NCBI GenBank assembly: GCA_013204155.1
Contig: JABMOK010000030.1
Location: 1 to 36,328, forward strand
Reading direction: 5' to 3'
DNA length: 36,328 bases
DNA from: Pseudohongiella sp.
Lineage (GTDB): Bacteria > Pseudomonadota > Gammaproteobacteria > Pseudomonadales > Pseudohongiellaceae
In this document: positions 29,085 through 36,328 of the stretch, one piece after another
Layout: each line of letters begins with the position of its first letter
How positions within the stretch are numbered: position 1 is the first letter of the stretch
Notes under the pieces: generated by a model
Seen by the model: the letters and a program-made list of their open reading frames with translations, nothing else
Told to the model about the DNA's origin: nothing
Databases searched by the model: none
Program-made: the position numbers and the translations under genes

Positions 29085-30104
29085 ATGTCCAATATTCAAG
29101 GTAATAATATTCAAGACAATAATATTCAAGACAAGCATGACAAGCCCGCTGAGCAGCCACTAAACTCGACTCGTAGCCTGTTGCTGCTGTATCTCAAAGG
29201 CCTGGCAATGGGCTTGGGAGATTCGGTGCCCGGAATCTCTGGCGGTACTATTGCGGTAATCACCAATATCTATGACAAACTGATTTTGTCGATTCGCGCT
29301 ATCGATCAGCAAGCCTGCGCGCTTCTGTTCTCTGCTCGGCTGGCAGAGGTTTGGCGTCACATTAACGGCACATTTCTGCTGATACTTTTTTTGGGAATTT
29401 TGTCAGGACTGTTGCTATCTGCCAATACGGTGTTGTATTTATTGGCGAATTACTTTGCGCCGTTGATGGCATTTTTCATAGGTTTGGTGTTGGCGTCATG
29501 CTGGCTGCTAAAGAATGAATTTAGTGCCACTGAATGGCAGAATCTCTGCGCCCTGTGCCTGGGAATTTTGTTTGTCGCGGCGATTAGCGTCGTGTCTCCA
29601 CGTGCCGCCGAAATGACCTATTTCTATGTGTTTTTCAGTGGCATTATCGGCATCAGCGCGATGATTCTTCCGGGCCTGTCCGGGGCTTTTATTTTGTTGT
29701 TGTTAGGGGTATACGAATTTATTCTTGGGGCATTGCTGGAGTTTAATTTGCCTTATCTTCTGGTATTCGTTGCCGGTTGTGCAATTGGACTGCTTGCGCT
29801 GTGCAGAATATTGGCCTGGTTATTATTGAACTATCATCAGCGTAGTTACGGATTCATTACCGGCATGCTGCTGGGTTCGCTGCTGGTGTTGTGGCCATGG
29901 CAGCAAGTCCTGAATTTCTATACAGACAGTTCGGGAAACAACCATTCATTGCAGACTATCAATGTGTCGCCGTTAAATTACGCCGAGCTAAGTGGGGAAG
30001 ACCCCATGCTGGTGGCGGTGTTACTGAGTATTGTTGTCGGAGTGCTTGTGGTGGTCTTGCTTAATTTCTTGTCTAATTCAAAATTTATGACTGAGTCTGA
30101 TTAG
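29085..30104 (+). CDS. popT: DUF368 polytopic membrane protein (PopT-type undecaprenyl-phosphate translocase)
   Basis: The 339-residue protein has a polar N-terminal tail of about 25 residues and eight to nine hydrophobic segments. The DUF368 signature is in the first segment: LKGLAMGLGDSVPGISGGTIAVITNIYDKLI is the typical glycine-rich motif, and a second half-repeat with GISAMILPGLSGAFILLLLGVYE follows. DUF368 proteins have been shown in Vibrio cholerae and other bacteria to return undecaprenyl phosphate across the inner membrane (PopT). I infer that role by family, not from residues. It lies between pcm and nlpD, 2 bp from nlpD, so it is probably cotranscribed with that cell-wall gene. The N-terminal tail is built from a 15-bp repeat. 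Confidence 0.85.
   Translation: MSNIQGNNIQDNNIQDKHDKPAEQPLNSTRSLLLLYLKGLAMGLGDSVPGISGGTIAVITNIYDKLILSIRAIDQQACALLFSARLAEVWRHINGTFLLILFLGILSGLLLSANTVLYLLANYFAPLMAFFIGLVLASCWLLKNEFSATEWQNLCALCLGILFVAAISVVSPRAAEMTYFYVFFSGIIGISAMILPGLSGAFILLLLGVYEFILGALLEFNLPYLLVFVAGCAIGLLALCRILAWLLLNYHQRSYGFITGMLLGSLLVLWPWQQVLNFYTDSSGNNHSLQTINVSPLNYAELSGEDPMLVAVLLSIVVGVLVVVLLNFLSNSKFMTESD
29091..29135 (+). repeat. 15-bp tandem repeat, 3 copies, in the DUF368 N terminus
   Basis: Units starting AATATTCAAG occur at 29091, 29106 and 29121 and encode NIQGN, NIQDN and NIQDK. They begin at codon 3, so the tail of the membrane protein is largely repeat-derived. Confidence 0.9.
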
Positions 30105-30105
30105 T

Positions 30106-31035
30106 ATGGTTTCTCCAGCAAAAAAAGGGGCGGCTTGCCGACTGTCTGTAGCCTTGAGTCTGTTGTTATTGCTGACTGCCTGCGGGAGCAATTATCAGGC
30201 GCCGATTTCGGAGCAGGGAGAGGTGCAGCGCATATCGGCCCCAGAGATAGTGGATAGCAGGAGCGGGGACAGCCGTCTCAGAACGCCGGCTAATCGAGCA
30301 GCCACGGTTATCCCCTCATCGCCATCAATAAGCGCGTCCTCAAATGCCAGGGGAAACGACTCTCAGTCAAGCGCGTCCTCGGCGGGGTCTCATCGTGTCC
30401 GTGCGGGTGATACTTTATTCTCCATTGCTTTTGAGCATGATCTGGACTTTCGCAGTCTGGCTATAGCCAATGGTCTGAGTCCACCCTATACAATTTTTGT
30501 CGATCAGATTTTAAATCTATCTCTTAACGGCAACAATCAATCCCGTAACCCCATTGCAAGCGGCAGTCTAGGCACAGCAGTAAGCAATAGTTCGGTGGCA
30601 AGATCTCAGGCGGGCAATGGCAACTCCCGTGCGGTTTTACGTCAGCCTGTCAATAACCGCTCTACTGGCAACCCTGACTGGCAGTGGCCCTATCGCGGGC
30701 GCGTGCTGCGAGGATTCCAGGCGGGGCTCAGCAAGGGTCTGGATATCAGTGGCAACCGGGGTGACGCGGTGCTGGCCGCCGCAGACGGTGATGTGGTTTA
30801 TTCAGGCCGAGACATACAGGGAACCGGGGAACTTATCATTATTCGCCACACTGACCGCTATCTCAGTGCCTATGCGCACAATAGCGTGATGTTGGTGAGT
30901 GAGGGCAGCCGGGTGCGGGCGGGAGAGAAAATCGCCGAAATAGGAGAGAATCCGGCAGGCATTGCCATGCTGCACTTCGAGATTCGTCAAGATGGTAATT
31001 CAATCGATCCGGTGCGGCTATTGCCCGCTCGATAA
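30106..31035 (+). CDS. nlpD: NlpD-type lipoprotein, LysM and degenerate M23 domains
   Basis: NlpD activates the cell-wall amidase AmiC during division. The 309 residues start with a lipoprotein signal ending in the lipobox LLTAC (Cys26). A Ser/Asn-rich linker and a LysM peptidoglycan-binding domain (HRVRAGDTLFSIA, about 96-140) follow, with an M23 fold at about 195-308. The M23 metal ligands are lost: the first His of HxGxD is Ser (SKGLDISG), and the HxH motif reads MLH. That matches NlpD, an activator and not an enzyme. It starts 2 bp after the DUF368 stop. rpoS, which usually follows nlpD, is missing. Confidence 0.95.
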   Translation: MVSPAKKGAACRLSVALSLLLLLTACGSNYQAPISEQGEVQRISAPEIVDSRSGDSRLRTPANRAATVIPSSPSISASSNARGNDSQSSASSAGSHRVRAGDTLFSIAFEHDLDFRSLAIANGLSPPYTIFVDQILNLSLNGNNQSRNPIASGSLGTAVSNSSVARSQAGNGNSRAVLRQPVNNRSTGNPDWQWPYRGRVLRGFQAGLSKGLDISGNRGDAVLAAADGDVVYSGRDIQGTGELIIIRHTDRYLSAYAHNSVMLVSEGSRVRAGEKIAEIGENPAGIAMLHFEIRQDGNSIDPVRLLPAR

Positions 31036-31099
31036 GCAGCTAACTGACGGCGGGTGACGGGATCTCCTCAGGGAGTTGCTTGGTAAAGACAGGGCTATT

Positions 31100-31136
31100 T
31101 AAAGGATCTGGACAGTTACTAAAGGATCTGGACAGT
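31100..31136 (+). repeat. 20-bp-period duplication in the nlpD-fdxA gap
   Basis: A 17-base block containing GGATCTGG is present at 31100-31116 and again at 31120-31136. Each copy can act as one arm of the hairpin formed with 31145-31152. Confidence 0.9.
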
Positions 31137-31152
31137 CACAGCCGCCAGATCC
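31124..31152 (-). terminator. Probable terminator hairpin between convergent nlpD and fdxA
   Basis: GGATCTGG (31124-31131) and CCAGATCC (31145-31152) form a perfect 8-bp stem with a 13-nt loop. Read on the minus strand it lies 7 bases after the fdxA stop and is followed by TTTAG, a short T tract. It could also help end nlpD transcription. The other repeat copy (31104-31111) gives an alternative arm. Confidence 0.55.
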
Positions 31153-31158
31153 ACCTTG

Positions 31159-31482
31159 TTATCGTTCCAGATATTGCAGTTTATCGGTTTTGTCAGTCCA
31201 TTCCTCTGCATCGGGCAGGGCGTCTTTCTTTTCGGTAATATTGGGCCATATCTCGGCGAGTTCGGCATTTAGCGCGAGGAAATTCTGCTGATTTTCCGGT
31301 AGCTCATCTTCAGCATAAATGGCATCGACAGGACATTCTGGCTCACAGAGCGCACAATCGATACACTCATCAGGGTGTATCACCAGGAAATTTGGGCCTT
31401 CGTAGAAGCAATCTACCGGGCAAACTTCAACACAATCCGTGTGCTTACAGCGTATACAATTATCACCTACTATGAACGTCAT
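31159..31482 (-). CDS. fdxA: 7Fe ferredoxin FdxA (3Fe-4S plus 4Fe-4S)
   Basis: This is a small electron carrier of the Azotobacter ferredoxin I type. The 107 residues have the first cluster motif C-x2-C-x4-C-x3-C in [18 protein letters not shown] and the second in [12 protein letters not shown], so nine cysteines support a 3Fe-4S and a 4Fe-4S cluster. A helical C-terminal extension follows, as in the family. GGAG precedes the ATG. The mutS-fdxA pair facing nlpD is the Pseudomonas arrangement. Its redox partner is not known from the sequence. Confidence 0.96.
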   Translation of the reverse strand: MTFIVGDNCIRCKHTDCVEVCPVDCFYEGPNFLVIHPDECIDCALCEPECPVDAIYAEDELPENQQNFLALNAELAEIWPNITEKKDALPDAEEWTDKTDKLQYLER

Positions 31483-31600
31483 GTTATCTCCGAACGGCCT
31501 GTCTAAGCCTTGCTGTATTCAATTAATCTTTTTTATTAGCCTTGTGTTACTCGCTTAGGACAGGGCTAATTATTATCGATGATGCCTCTTAGCGGCGTGC

Positions 31601-31609
31601 ATTCTATCA
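31601..31609 (-). promoter_or_regulatory. Possible extended -10 promoter for fdxA
   Basis: On the minus strand, TGATAGAAT (TG-n-TAGAAT) lies about 120 bases before the fdxA ATG in the gap after mutS. No clear -35 hexamer is seen, which an extended -10 does not strictly need. Confidence 0.4.
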
Positions 31610-31631
31610 GTTTTTTTCGGCAGTTTCTCAC

Positions 31632-34250
31632 TCAGCTGGAGGATTTATTGGAGCCTGGCGCAGAAGCTTTCTGCTTGAGTTCATACAGAATTGTCAGCGC
31701 TTCCTTGGCGCTGATCTCATCCGGGTTCAGGCGCTGCAGATAATCTACAGCCGGATGGGTCGTGGTCACAAACATTTCACCCTGCCGCGGCGGCTGCGGC
31801 AGGGCAGCGCTCGCTTGCTGACCAGGGGCCTCAGTTTCCAGTTGTTGCAGCTTGAGCCGGGCATTTTCGATTACAGCGCGCGGAATCCCGGCCAATTGGG
31901 CGACCTGCAAACCATAACTCTGATTGGCAGGCCCCGATTTTACCGAGTGTAGAAAGACAATCCCGTTATCGTGTTCGACCGCATCCAGATGCACATTGAT
32001 AATCCTGTCGAAGGACTCCGGCAGGCTGGTGAGTTCGAAATAGTGGGTCGCGAAAAGGGTATAGGCTTTAAGCTGTTCGGCGATATACACCGAGGCCGCC
32101 CAAGCCAGAGACAGGCCATCGAAAGTGCTGGTGCCGCGACCGATTTCATCCATGAGTACCAGGCTGTCCTGGGTGGCATTATGCAAAATATTCGCCGTCT
32201 CTGTCATCTCCACCATAAAGGTAGAGCGGCCACCGGCGAGATCATCGGAAGAACCGATGCGGGTAAAAATTCTGTCGATGGGCCCAAGCTTGACCGAATC
32301 AGCTGGCACATGGCTGCCGCACAGAGCGAGTAATACAATCAATGCCGTTTGTCGCATATAGGTGGACTTGCCGCCCATATTCGGCCCGGTGATGATGAGC
32401 ATTTTCTGTTGCGTGTTGAGACAGAGATCATTCGGCACAAAGGCCTCCGTAGTCACTTGCTCTACCACCGGATGTCTGCCGCCTTCGATGATGATGCCTG
32501 GCTCATCGCTTAGTTCGGGTTGGCAATAGTCGAGATTGATTGCGCGTTCGGCAAAATTGTTTAATACATCCAGTTCTGCCAGCGCCTCGGCGCAAGTGAT
32601 TAATTTCGCCAGTTCATTGGCAAGCTCTTCCAGCAAGGCTTCATACAGGGCTTTTTCTCTGGCCAGGGACTTGCTGCGCGCGCCAAGCACTTTGTCTTCG
32701 AACTCTTTTAGTTCCGGGGTGATGAATCGTTCGGCATTTTTCAAAGTCTGGCGACGGATATATTCAGCGGGTAGTTCGATATTAGCCTGGCCCTTGCTGA
32801 TTTCGATGTAGTAGCCATGGACCCGGTTATAGCCAACCTTGAGGGTGCCGAGTCCGGTGCGCTGCTTTTCCCGTTGCTCTAAATCCACCAGGTACTGGCC
32901 GGCATTGCTGCTGAGATTGCGCAGCGCATCGAGTTCGGTATCGTAACCTTCGGCGATGACGCCGCCTTCGCGAATAACCACGGGGGGATTTTCTTCGATG
33001 GCGCGATTCAACAGATCGGTTTGCTTTGGGAATTCCGAGATCCGGCTTCCCAGTTCGCCGATGTAGCTGGAATCCACAGGCTTTATCAGTGTCTGTAGTG
33101 ACGGTAACAGCGCCAGACCGTCGCGCAGTTTGGCGAGATCGCGGGGACGGGCAGAACGGAGTCCGAGGCGAGCCAGTATTCGCTCAAGGTCGCCTATATT
33201 TTTTAACACTTCCTGCAATTTCTCAAAATGGAAATCGGTCTTAAGTCCAACCACGGCCTGTTGCCGCAATTGTAATTGAGCGGTGCTGCGTAGTGGACGA
33301 TTTATCCAGCGACACAATAGTCGACCACCCATTGCGGTGGCGGTGCGATCGATTACAGATAACAGCGTGTTGTCTCTGCCGCCGGCCAGATTCGTGTCCA
33401 GCTCGAGATTGCGGCGACTGGCGGCGTCGAGGATTACACTGTCTTCCATCTGCTCTACCTGTATGCCTTGAATATGAGGCAGGTCAGATTTTTGTGTTTC
33501 TCGGGCATACTGAATGAGACAGCCTGCTGCTTGCAGGGCGATGTGCAAATCTTTGCAATCAAAGGCGGATAGGTCCCGGGTATTAAAATGCTGGGTCAGG
33601 GTTCGATAGGCATTGTCCAGCTCGAACTCCCACACCGGTCGTCGACGTTTTGCCGGGTGCTTGATGGCCGCATCTACCTCGGACAATTCTTCCTGCAGCA
33701 ATATCTCCGCCGGTTTAATGCGTTCAATTTCTGATGTCAGTGCATCCAGGCCTTGCAGTTCACTGAGCACAAAACGACCGCTGCTGATATTCATGTAGGC
33801 GATGCCATAGATTCTGTCTGTGTGCCCGGCATTGCTTTGGCTGGCAGCGCTAATGGCGAGCAGACAATTGTCTCGGCGATCATCTAATAGGGCTTCGTCA
33901 CTCACCGTGCCGGGAGTGATGACCCTGACTACCTGACGATCTACAGGTCCTTTGCTCGTCGCCGGGTCGCCAATCTGTTCGCAGATAGCCACCGATACCC
34001 CGGCGGCAACCAGTTTCGCCAGGTAGCGGTCGGCAGCATGATAGGGGATGCCACACATCGGAATTGGCTGGCCGGCAGATTTTCCGCGCGCGGTGAGCGT
34101 GATATCGAGAATGTCAGCGGCCGACCTGGCGTCATCGAAAAATAACTCGTAAAAATCCCCCATGCGATAGAACAACAGGCTGTCCTGATGCTGCGCTTTG
34201 ATGCGCAGGAATTGCTGCATCATGGGAGTGTGTGATTGTGCGTCGGTCAA
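31632..34250 (-). CDS. mutS: DNA mismatch repair protein MutS
   Basis: MutS recognises mismatches and small loops and starts repair with MutL. The 872 residues (853 in E. coli) carry the mismatch-contacting Phe33-x-Glu35 in MGDFYELFF. Connector, lever and clamp domains follow, then the ABC ATPase with Walker [10 protein letters not shown] (near 620), Walker [17 protein letters not shown] and FATHYFELT. Near the C terminus QGEMF resembles a beta-clamp-binding motif, and a short tetramerisation segment follows. The gene is divergent from pncC across about 200 bp. Confidence 0.97.
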   Translation of the reverse strand: MTDAQSHTPMMQQFLRIKAQHQDSLLFYRMGDFYELFFDDARSAADILDITLTARGKSAGQPIPMCGIPYHAADRYLAKLVAAGVSVAICEQIGDPATSKGPVDRQVVRVITPGTVSDEALLDDRRDNCLLAISAASQSNAGHTDRIYGIAYMNISSGRFVLSELQGLDALTSEIERIKPAEILLQEELSEVDAAIKHPAKRRRPVWEFELDNAYRTLTQHFNTRDLSAFDCKDLHIALQAAGCLIQYARETQKSDLPHIQGIQVEQMEDSVILDAASRRNLELDTNLAGGRDNTLLSVIDRTATAMGGRLLCRWINRPLRSTAQLQLRQQAVVGLKTDFHFEKLQEVLKNIGDLERILARLGLRSARPRDLAKLRDGLALLPSLQTLIKPVDSSYIGELGSRISEFPKQTDLLNRAIEENPPVVIREGGVIAEGYDTELDALRNLSSNAGQYLVDLEQREKQRTGLGTLKVGYNRVHGYYIEISKGQANIELPAEYIRRQTLKNAERFITPELKEFEDKVLGARSKSLAREKALYEALLEELANELAKLITCAEALAELDVLNNFAERAINLDYCQPELSDEPGIIIEGGRHPVVEQVTTEAFVPNDLCLNTQQKMLIITGPNMGGKSTYMRQTALIVLLALCGSHVPADSVKLGPIDRIFTRIGSSDDLAGGRSTFMVEMTETANILHNATQDSLVLMDEIGRGTSTFDGLSLAWAASVYIAEQLKAYTLFATHYFELTSLPESFDRIINVHLDAVEHDNGIVFLHSVKSGPANQSYGLQVAQLAGIPRAVIENARLKLQQLETEAPGQQASAALPQPPRQGEMFVTTTHPAVDYLQRLNPDEISAKEALTILYELKQKASAPGSNKSSS

Positions 34251-34454
34251 TTGTTAACTACTGATTGCTTTGGGTTCGAATGGAGGATTTGTTTGTTTGC
34301 TTGTGCTGCTTAAGGATCAGAATTCTACACGGTTTGCGCTGGCGGGGGCACAGCTAATTGAGCCTAAGCGGCCTGAGCTTTGCTGTTTCTGCTGCGGGTG
34401 ATTTAAGTGTTTTAATCGGTTCCCTTGGATTGCTTAAGTCGATACCATGGGCAG

Positions 34455-34967
34455 ATGTCAGACCTCTCTTCTCGATCGATACCCGCTCCCGTATCCAGTT
34501 TAGTGCAACGACTCGCCGATAAACTGCTCTCCAAAAAACTCATCATGGCGACAGCCGAGTCCTGCACCGGCGGCTGGATTTCCCAATCTCTTACCGCCGT
34601 CCCGGGTAGTTCAAACTGGTTCGATAGCGGTTTTATTACCTATTCAAATGACGCCAAGCAGCGTCTGTTAAATGTGCCGAAATCAATCTTCGATGTCGAT
34701 GGACCCGGTGCTGTCAGTGAGGAAGCCGTGCTCGCCATGAGCCGTGGTGCCCTCGAGAACAGCCGGGCAAATGTCGCCGTTGCCGTCAGTGGTGTCGCCG
34801 GTCCCGAAGGTGGCAGCGATGAGAAGCCGGTGGGAACCGTTTGGATTGCCTGGCAATGGGAGGACAAGTCTCTCGCCAGATGCTTTCACTTCAGCGGTGA
34901 TCGGGAGGCGGTGCGACTGGCGAGTGTAATCGCGGCGCTGGAAGGAAGCCTGCTGCTTATTGATTGA
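34455..34967 (+). CDS. pncC: Nicotinamide-nucleotide amidohydrolase (CinA C-terminal family)
   Basis: PncC deamidates nicotinamide mononucleotide to nicotinic acid mononucleotide in NAD recycling. The product has the CinA-C motifs TAESCTGGWISQSLT with a conserved serine, SSNWFDSGFITYSN, and SGVAGPEGGSDEKPVGTVWIAW. I chose ATG 34455 (170 residues, near the 165 of E. coli PncC). The frame is open to a TTG at 34425, but that part is not family-like. The stand-alone domain without the CinA N-terminal half, placed just before recA, is the usual gammaproteobacterial arrangement. Confidence 0.93.
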   Translation: MSDLSSRSIPAPVSSLVQRLADKLLSKKLIMATAESCTGGWISQSLTAVPGSSNWFDSGFITYSNDAKQRLLNVPKSIFDVDGPGAVSEEAVLAMSRGALENSRANVAVAVSGVAGPEGGSDEKPVGTVWIAWQWEDKSLARCFHFSGDREAVRLASVIAALEGSLLLID

Positions 34968-35035
34968 TGAGGAAAAGCCAGATGGAAAAAAAATTGCGGA
35001 GAAAAGCTAAAGGATTTTAAAATTTTGCCAATATA

Positions 35036-35051
35036 CTGGTTGTATATACAG
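35036..35051 (+). promoter_or_regulatory. LexA box 1 (SOS operator)
   Basis: CTGG-TTGTATAT-ACAG fits the LexA consensus CTGT-N8-ACAG with one mismatch, in the TA-flanked context (TACTGG...ACAGTA) seen at strong sites. It overlaps the proposed -35 of the recA promoter. Confidence 0.85.
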
Positions 35052-35068
35052 TACAAATTTGTTTAAAT
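35040..35068 (+). promoter_or_regulatory. Putative SOS promoter of recA
   Basis: TTGTAT (35040-35045) and TTAAAT (35063-35068) are 17 bp apart. LexA box 1 covers the -35 and LexA box 2 covers the expected start site near 35075. The hexamers match the consensus only partly. The placement between two operators is the main support. The leader to recA would be about 460 nt. Confidence 0.5.
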
Positions 35069-35073
35069 CAGCA

Positions 35074-35089
35074 CTGTTCATGCATACAG
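35074..35089 (+). promoter_or_regulatory. LexA box 2 (SOS operator)
   Basis: CTGT-TCATGCAT-ACAG matches the core consensus fully. It is centred 38 bp after box 1, which puts both near the same helical face within about four turns. Confidence 0.85.
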
Positions 35090-35136
35090 TAGTCAAGAGC
35101 CAGTGAATACGGGCCCGGCAAAGCAGGTACTAATAA

Positions 35137-35181
35137 AAAGAACGGAAAGAACGGAAAGAACGGAAAGAACGGAAAGAACGG
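35137..35181 (+). repeat. 9-bp tandem array A (5 copies) in the recA leader
   Basis: Five exact copies of AAAGAACGG run from 35137 to 35181, followed by a partial copy. The unit differs from array B (AAAGAATAG) at two adjacent bases. Confidence 0.95.
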
Positions 35182-35196
35182 AAAGAAAAACGATTT

Positions 35197-35409
35197 ATGG
35201 CTGAACTCGATGTTCTCCCCTGTGGGACATTGATGGTCACGGGGGTGACATCGAGTTCGAGCCACCAGACACAAACCGATCTAAAGACATTGATGTTGTG
35301 GAAAGGTTTGCGACTTAGAGAAAGAAGGAATAGAAAAAGAAAGAATAGAAAGAATAGAAAGAATAGAAAGAATAGAAAGAATAGAAAAGATCGAAAATTT
35401 AGCAAGTAG
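35197..35409 (+). CDS. Possible 70-residue basic leader peptide (doubtful)
   Basis: An ATG frame in the recA leader runs from just after array A through array B. The first half (MAELDVLPCG, then a Ser/Thr-rich stretch) comes from the long hairpin. The second half is an Arg/Lys/Asn tract from the nonamers, with five NRK units. A purine-rich GGAAAG lies about 12 bases upstream of the ATG. I recognise no family. It may be a chance frame through repeat DNA. If translated, it would be in the SOS transcript ahead of recA. Confidence 0.2.
   Translation: MAELDVLPCGTLMVTGVTSSSSHQTQTDLKTLMLWKGLRLRERRNRKRKNRKNRKNRKNRKNRKDRKFSK
35203..35258. other. Long imperfect hairpin in the recA leader
   Basis: GAACTCGATGT (35203-35213) pairs perfectly with ACATCGAGTTC (35248-35258). 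Inside it, after a 3/2-nt internal loop, CCCCTGTG (217-224) pairs with CACGGGGG (238-245, one G-U), leaving a 13-nt loop. The 19 bp of stem sit between the two nonamer arrays. It has no T tract, so it does not look like a terminator. Confidence 0.8.
35340..35384 (+). repeat. 9-bp tandem array B (5 copies) in the recA leader
   Basis: Five exact copies of AAAGAATAG run from 35340 to 35384, with degenerate purine-rich units on both sides. Array A lies 159 bp upstream. Confidence 0.95.
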
Positions 35410-35431
35410 TCGGGGACAGGCTATTCTTAAA

Positions 35432-35449
35432 TACTCAGGCAACTGAGTA
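35432..35449. other. Small hairpin with GCAA tetraloop in the recA leader
   Basis: TACTCAG (35432-35438) and CTGAGTA (35443-35449) form a perfect 7-bp stem closed by GCAA, a GNRA-type tetraloop that stabilises RNA hairpins. It lies 90 bases before the recA start. Confidence 0.65.
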
Positions 35450-35476
35450 CGAGCAGCGATCAATACGGGTCGCGGG

Positions 35477-35511
35477 ACAACTGCATTACTCACGGAACCA
35501 GCATCAGTTGT
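35477..35511. other. Inverted repeat just before recA
   Basis: ACAACTG (35477-35483) and CAGTTGT (35505-35511) are a perfect 7-bp inverted repeat with a 21-nt loop, ending 15 bases before the recA ribosome-binding site. It could be an RNA hairpin or chance. Confidence 0.4.
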
Positions 35512-35538
35512 AATTAACGGAAAATGAAGGATACAACT

Positions 35539-36328
35539 ATGATCGACAGTGGCGATAAAGATAAAGCATTGGCAGCCGCCCTTTCGCAAATCGAAAGGCA
35601 GTTTGGCAAAGGTTCCATGATGCGTCTCGGGGATACCGAGCGCGAACCAATTCCAGCAATTTCCACCGGCTCCCTGGGTCTGGACATTGCGCTGGGTATA
35701 GGTGGTCTGCCACGAGGCAGGGTGGTAGAAATTTACGGTCCGGAATCATCGGGCAAGACGACATTGACGCTACAGGTCATTGCCGAAGCACAGAAAGCCG
35801 GTGGCACTTGTGCTTTTATCGATGCCGAGCATGCGCTTGATCCGATCTATGCCGAGAATCTCGGGGTAGATGTAGACAACCTGCTGGTCAGCCAGCCGGA
35901 TACCGGTGAGCAGGCCCTGGAAATTTGCGACATGGTGGTGCGCTCCGGTGCGGTGGACGTTGTGGTTATCGATTCCGTGGCCGCCTTAACCCCGAAGGCT
36001 GAAATCGAAGGGGACATGGGCGATCATCATATGGGTTTGCAGGCGCGCCTTATGTCTCAGGCATTGCGCAAGATGACCGGGAATATCAAGAACTCGAATA
36101 CACTGGTGATATTCATTAACCAGATCCGCATGAAGATTGGTGTGATGTTTGGTTCGCCAGAAACTACAACCGGTGGTAATGCGCTGAAGTTCTACTCGTC
36201 GGTCCGGCTGGATATCCGCCGTATCGGTTCCATCAAGGATGGCGACGAAGTGGTGGGCAACGAGACCCGGGTCAAGGTGGTGAAGAACAAGGTAGCCCCG
36301 CCGTTCAGACAAACCGAATTTCAAATAA
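35539..36328 (+). CDS. recA: Recombinase RecA (N-terminal 263 residues, runs off window)
   Basis: RecA forms filaments on single-stranded DNA, drives strand exchange and triggers LexA self-cleavage. ATG 35539 has AAGGA 7 bases upstream; an in-frame ATG at 35524 is less well placed. Visible parts are the N-terminal oligomerisation helix ([23 protein letters not shown]), Walker A GPESSGKT at 67-74, the Walker [10 protein letters not shown] segment, loop L1 ([12 protein letters not shown]), and loop L2 in [28 protein letters not shown]. The frame is open to the last base (ending in the family's EFQI), so the rest of the gene lies beyond the window. Two LexA boxes lie about 450-500 bases upstream. 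Confidence 0.97.
   Translation, partial: MIDSGDKDKALAAALSQIERQFGKGSMMRLGDTEREPIPAISTGSLGLDIALGIGGLPRGRVVEIYGPESSGKTTLTLQVIAEAQKAGGTCAFIDAEHALDPIYAENLGVDVDNLLVSQPDTGEQALEICDMVVRSGAVDVVVIDSVAALTPKAEIEGDMGDHHMGLQARLMSQALRKMTGNIKNSNTLVIFINQIRMKIGVMFGSPETTTGGNALKFYSSVRLDIRRIGSIKDGDEVVGNETRVKVVKNKVAPPFRQTEFQI

Noticed and set aside
30696-31030. NlpD M23 domain as an active endopeptidase
   Set aside because: Two metal-ligand histidines are replaced, as is usual for NlpD amidase activators, so catalytic activity is not expected.
35137-35384. Nonamer arrays as a CRISPR array
   Set aside because: Units are 9 bp with no spacers between them and there are no cas genes. They are simple tandem repeats.
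35130-35405. Minus-strand frames giving Phe/Leu- and Phe/Arg/Ser-rich proteins
   Set aside because: These are simply reverse translations of the nonamer arrays and would not be stable proteins. They lack ribosome-binding sites.
35524-35541. Upstream ATG of recA at 35524
   Set aside because: It is in frame, but the AAGGA ribosome-binding site lies after it and fits ATG 35539. The five extra residues are not typical of RecA.

Overview
This window is a stretch of gammaproteobacterial core chromosome. It is almost entirely housekeeping genes in tight head-to-tail order on the + strand. The order rpsB-tsf-pyrH-frr-uppS-cdsA-dxr-rseP-bamA-skp-lpxD-fabZ-lpxA-lpxB-rnhB-dnaE-accA-tilS-pyrG-kdsA-eno-ftsB-ispD-ispF-truD-pcm-nlpD, then fdxA and mutS on the opposite strand, then pncC and recA, matches the Pseudomonas-type arrangement (uppS-cdsA-dxr, and mutS-fdxA facing nlpD) better than the E. 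coli one. Base composition is moderate. I infer a Pseudomonadales/Cellvibrionales-like, possibly marine, gammaproteobacterium and cannot name it more closely. No RNA genes, insertion sequences, prophage or CRISPR arrays were found.

Layout. 1-2577: translation and nucleotide genes (rpsB 3' end, tsf, pyrH, frr). 2654-6958: undecaprenyl and phospholipid precursors, the MEP pathway and envelope stress (uppS, cdsA, dxr, rseP). 7080-14176: outer-membrane assembly and lipid A (bamA, skp, lpxD, fabZ, lpxA, lpxB). 14181-21328: rnhB, dnaE, accA, tilS. 21532-25826: pyrG, kdsA, eno, ftsB. 25921-30104: ispD, ispF, truD, pcm and a DUF368 membrane protein. 30106-31035: nlpD. 31159-34250: fdxA and mutS on the minus strand. 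34455-36328: pncC and the first 263 codons of recA, which runs off the window.

The genes form a linked envelope and growth programme. dxr, ispD and ispF feed isoprenoid units to UppS, which makes the undecaprenyl carrier. The DUF368 (PopT-type) protein probably recycles that carrier. cdsA, accA and fabZ supply phospholipid and fatty acid. lpxD/A/B and kdsA build lipid A-Kdo, and bamA/skp assemble outer-membrane proteins.

The unusual parts are: (1) surE and rpoS are missing from the places where relatives carry them, while a DUF368 gene sits between pcm and nlpD; (2) there are at least twelve short tandem duplications (units of 9-20 bp), mostly at gene ends and in protein linkers; (3) there is a 571-bp gap before recA with two LexA boxes, two arrays of a related 9-bp unit flanking a long hairpin, and further hairpins. 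This gap is the best candidate for undescribed regulation or for a miniature repeat element.
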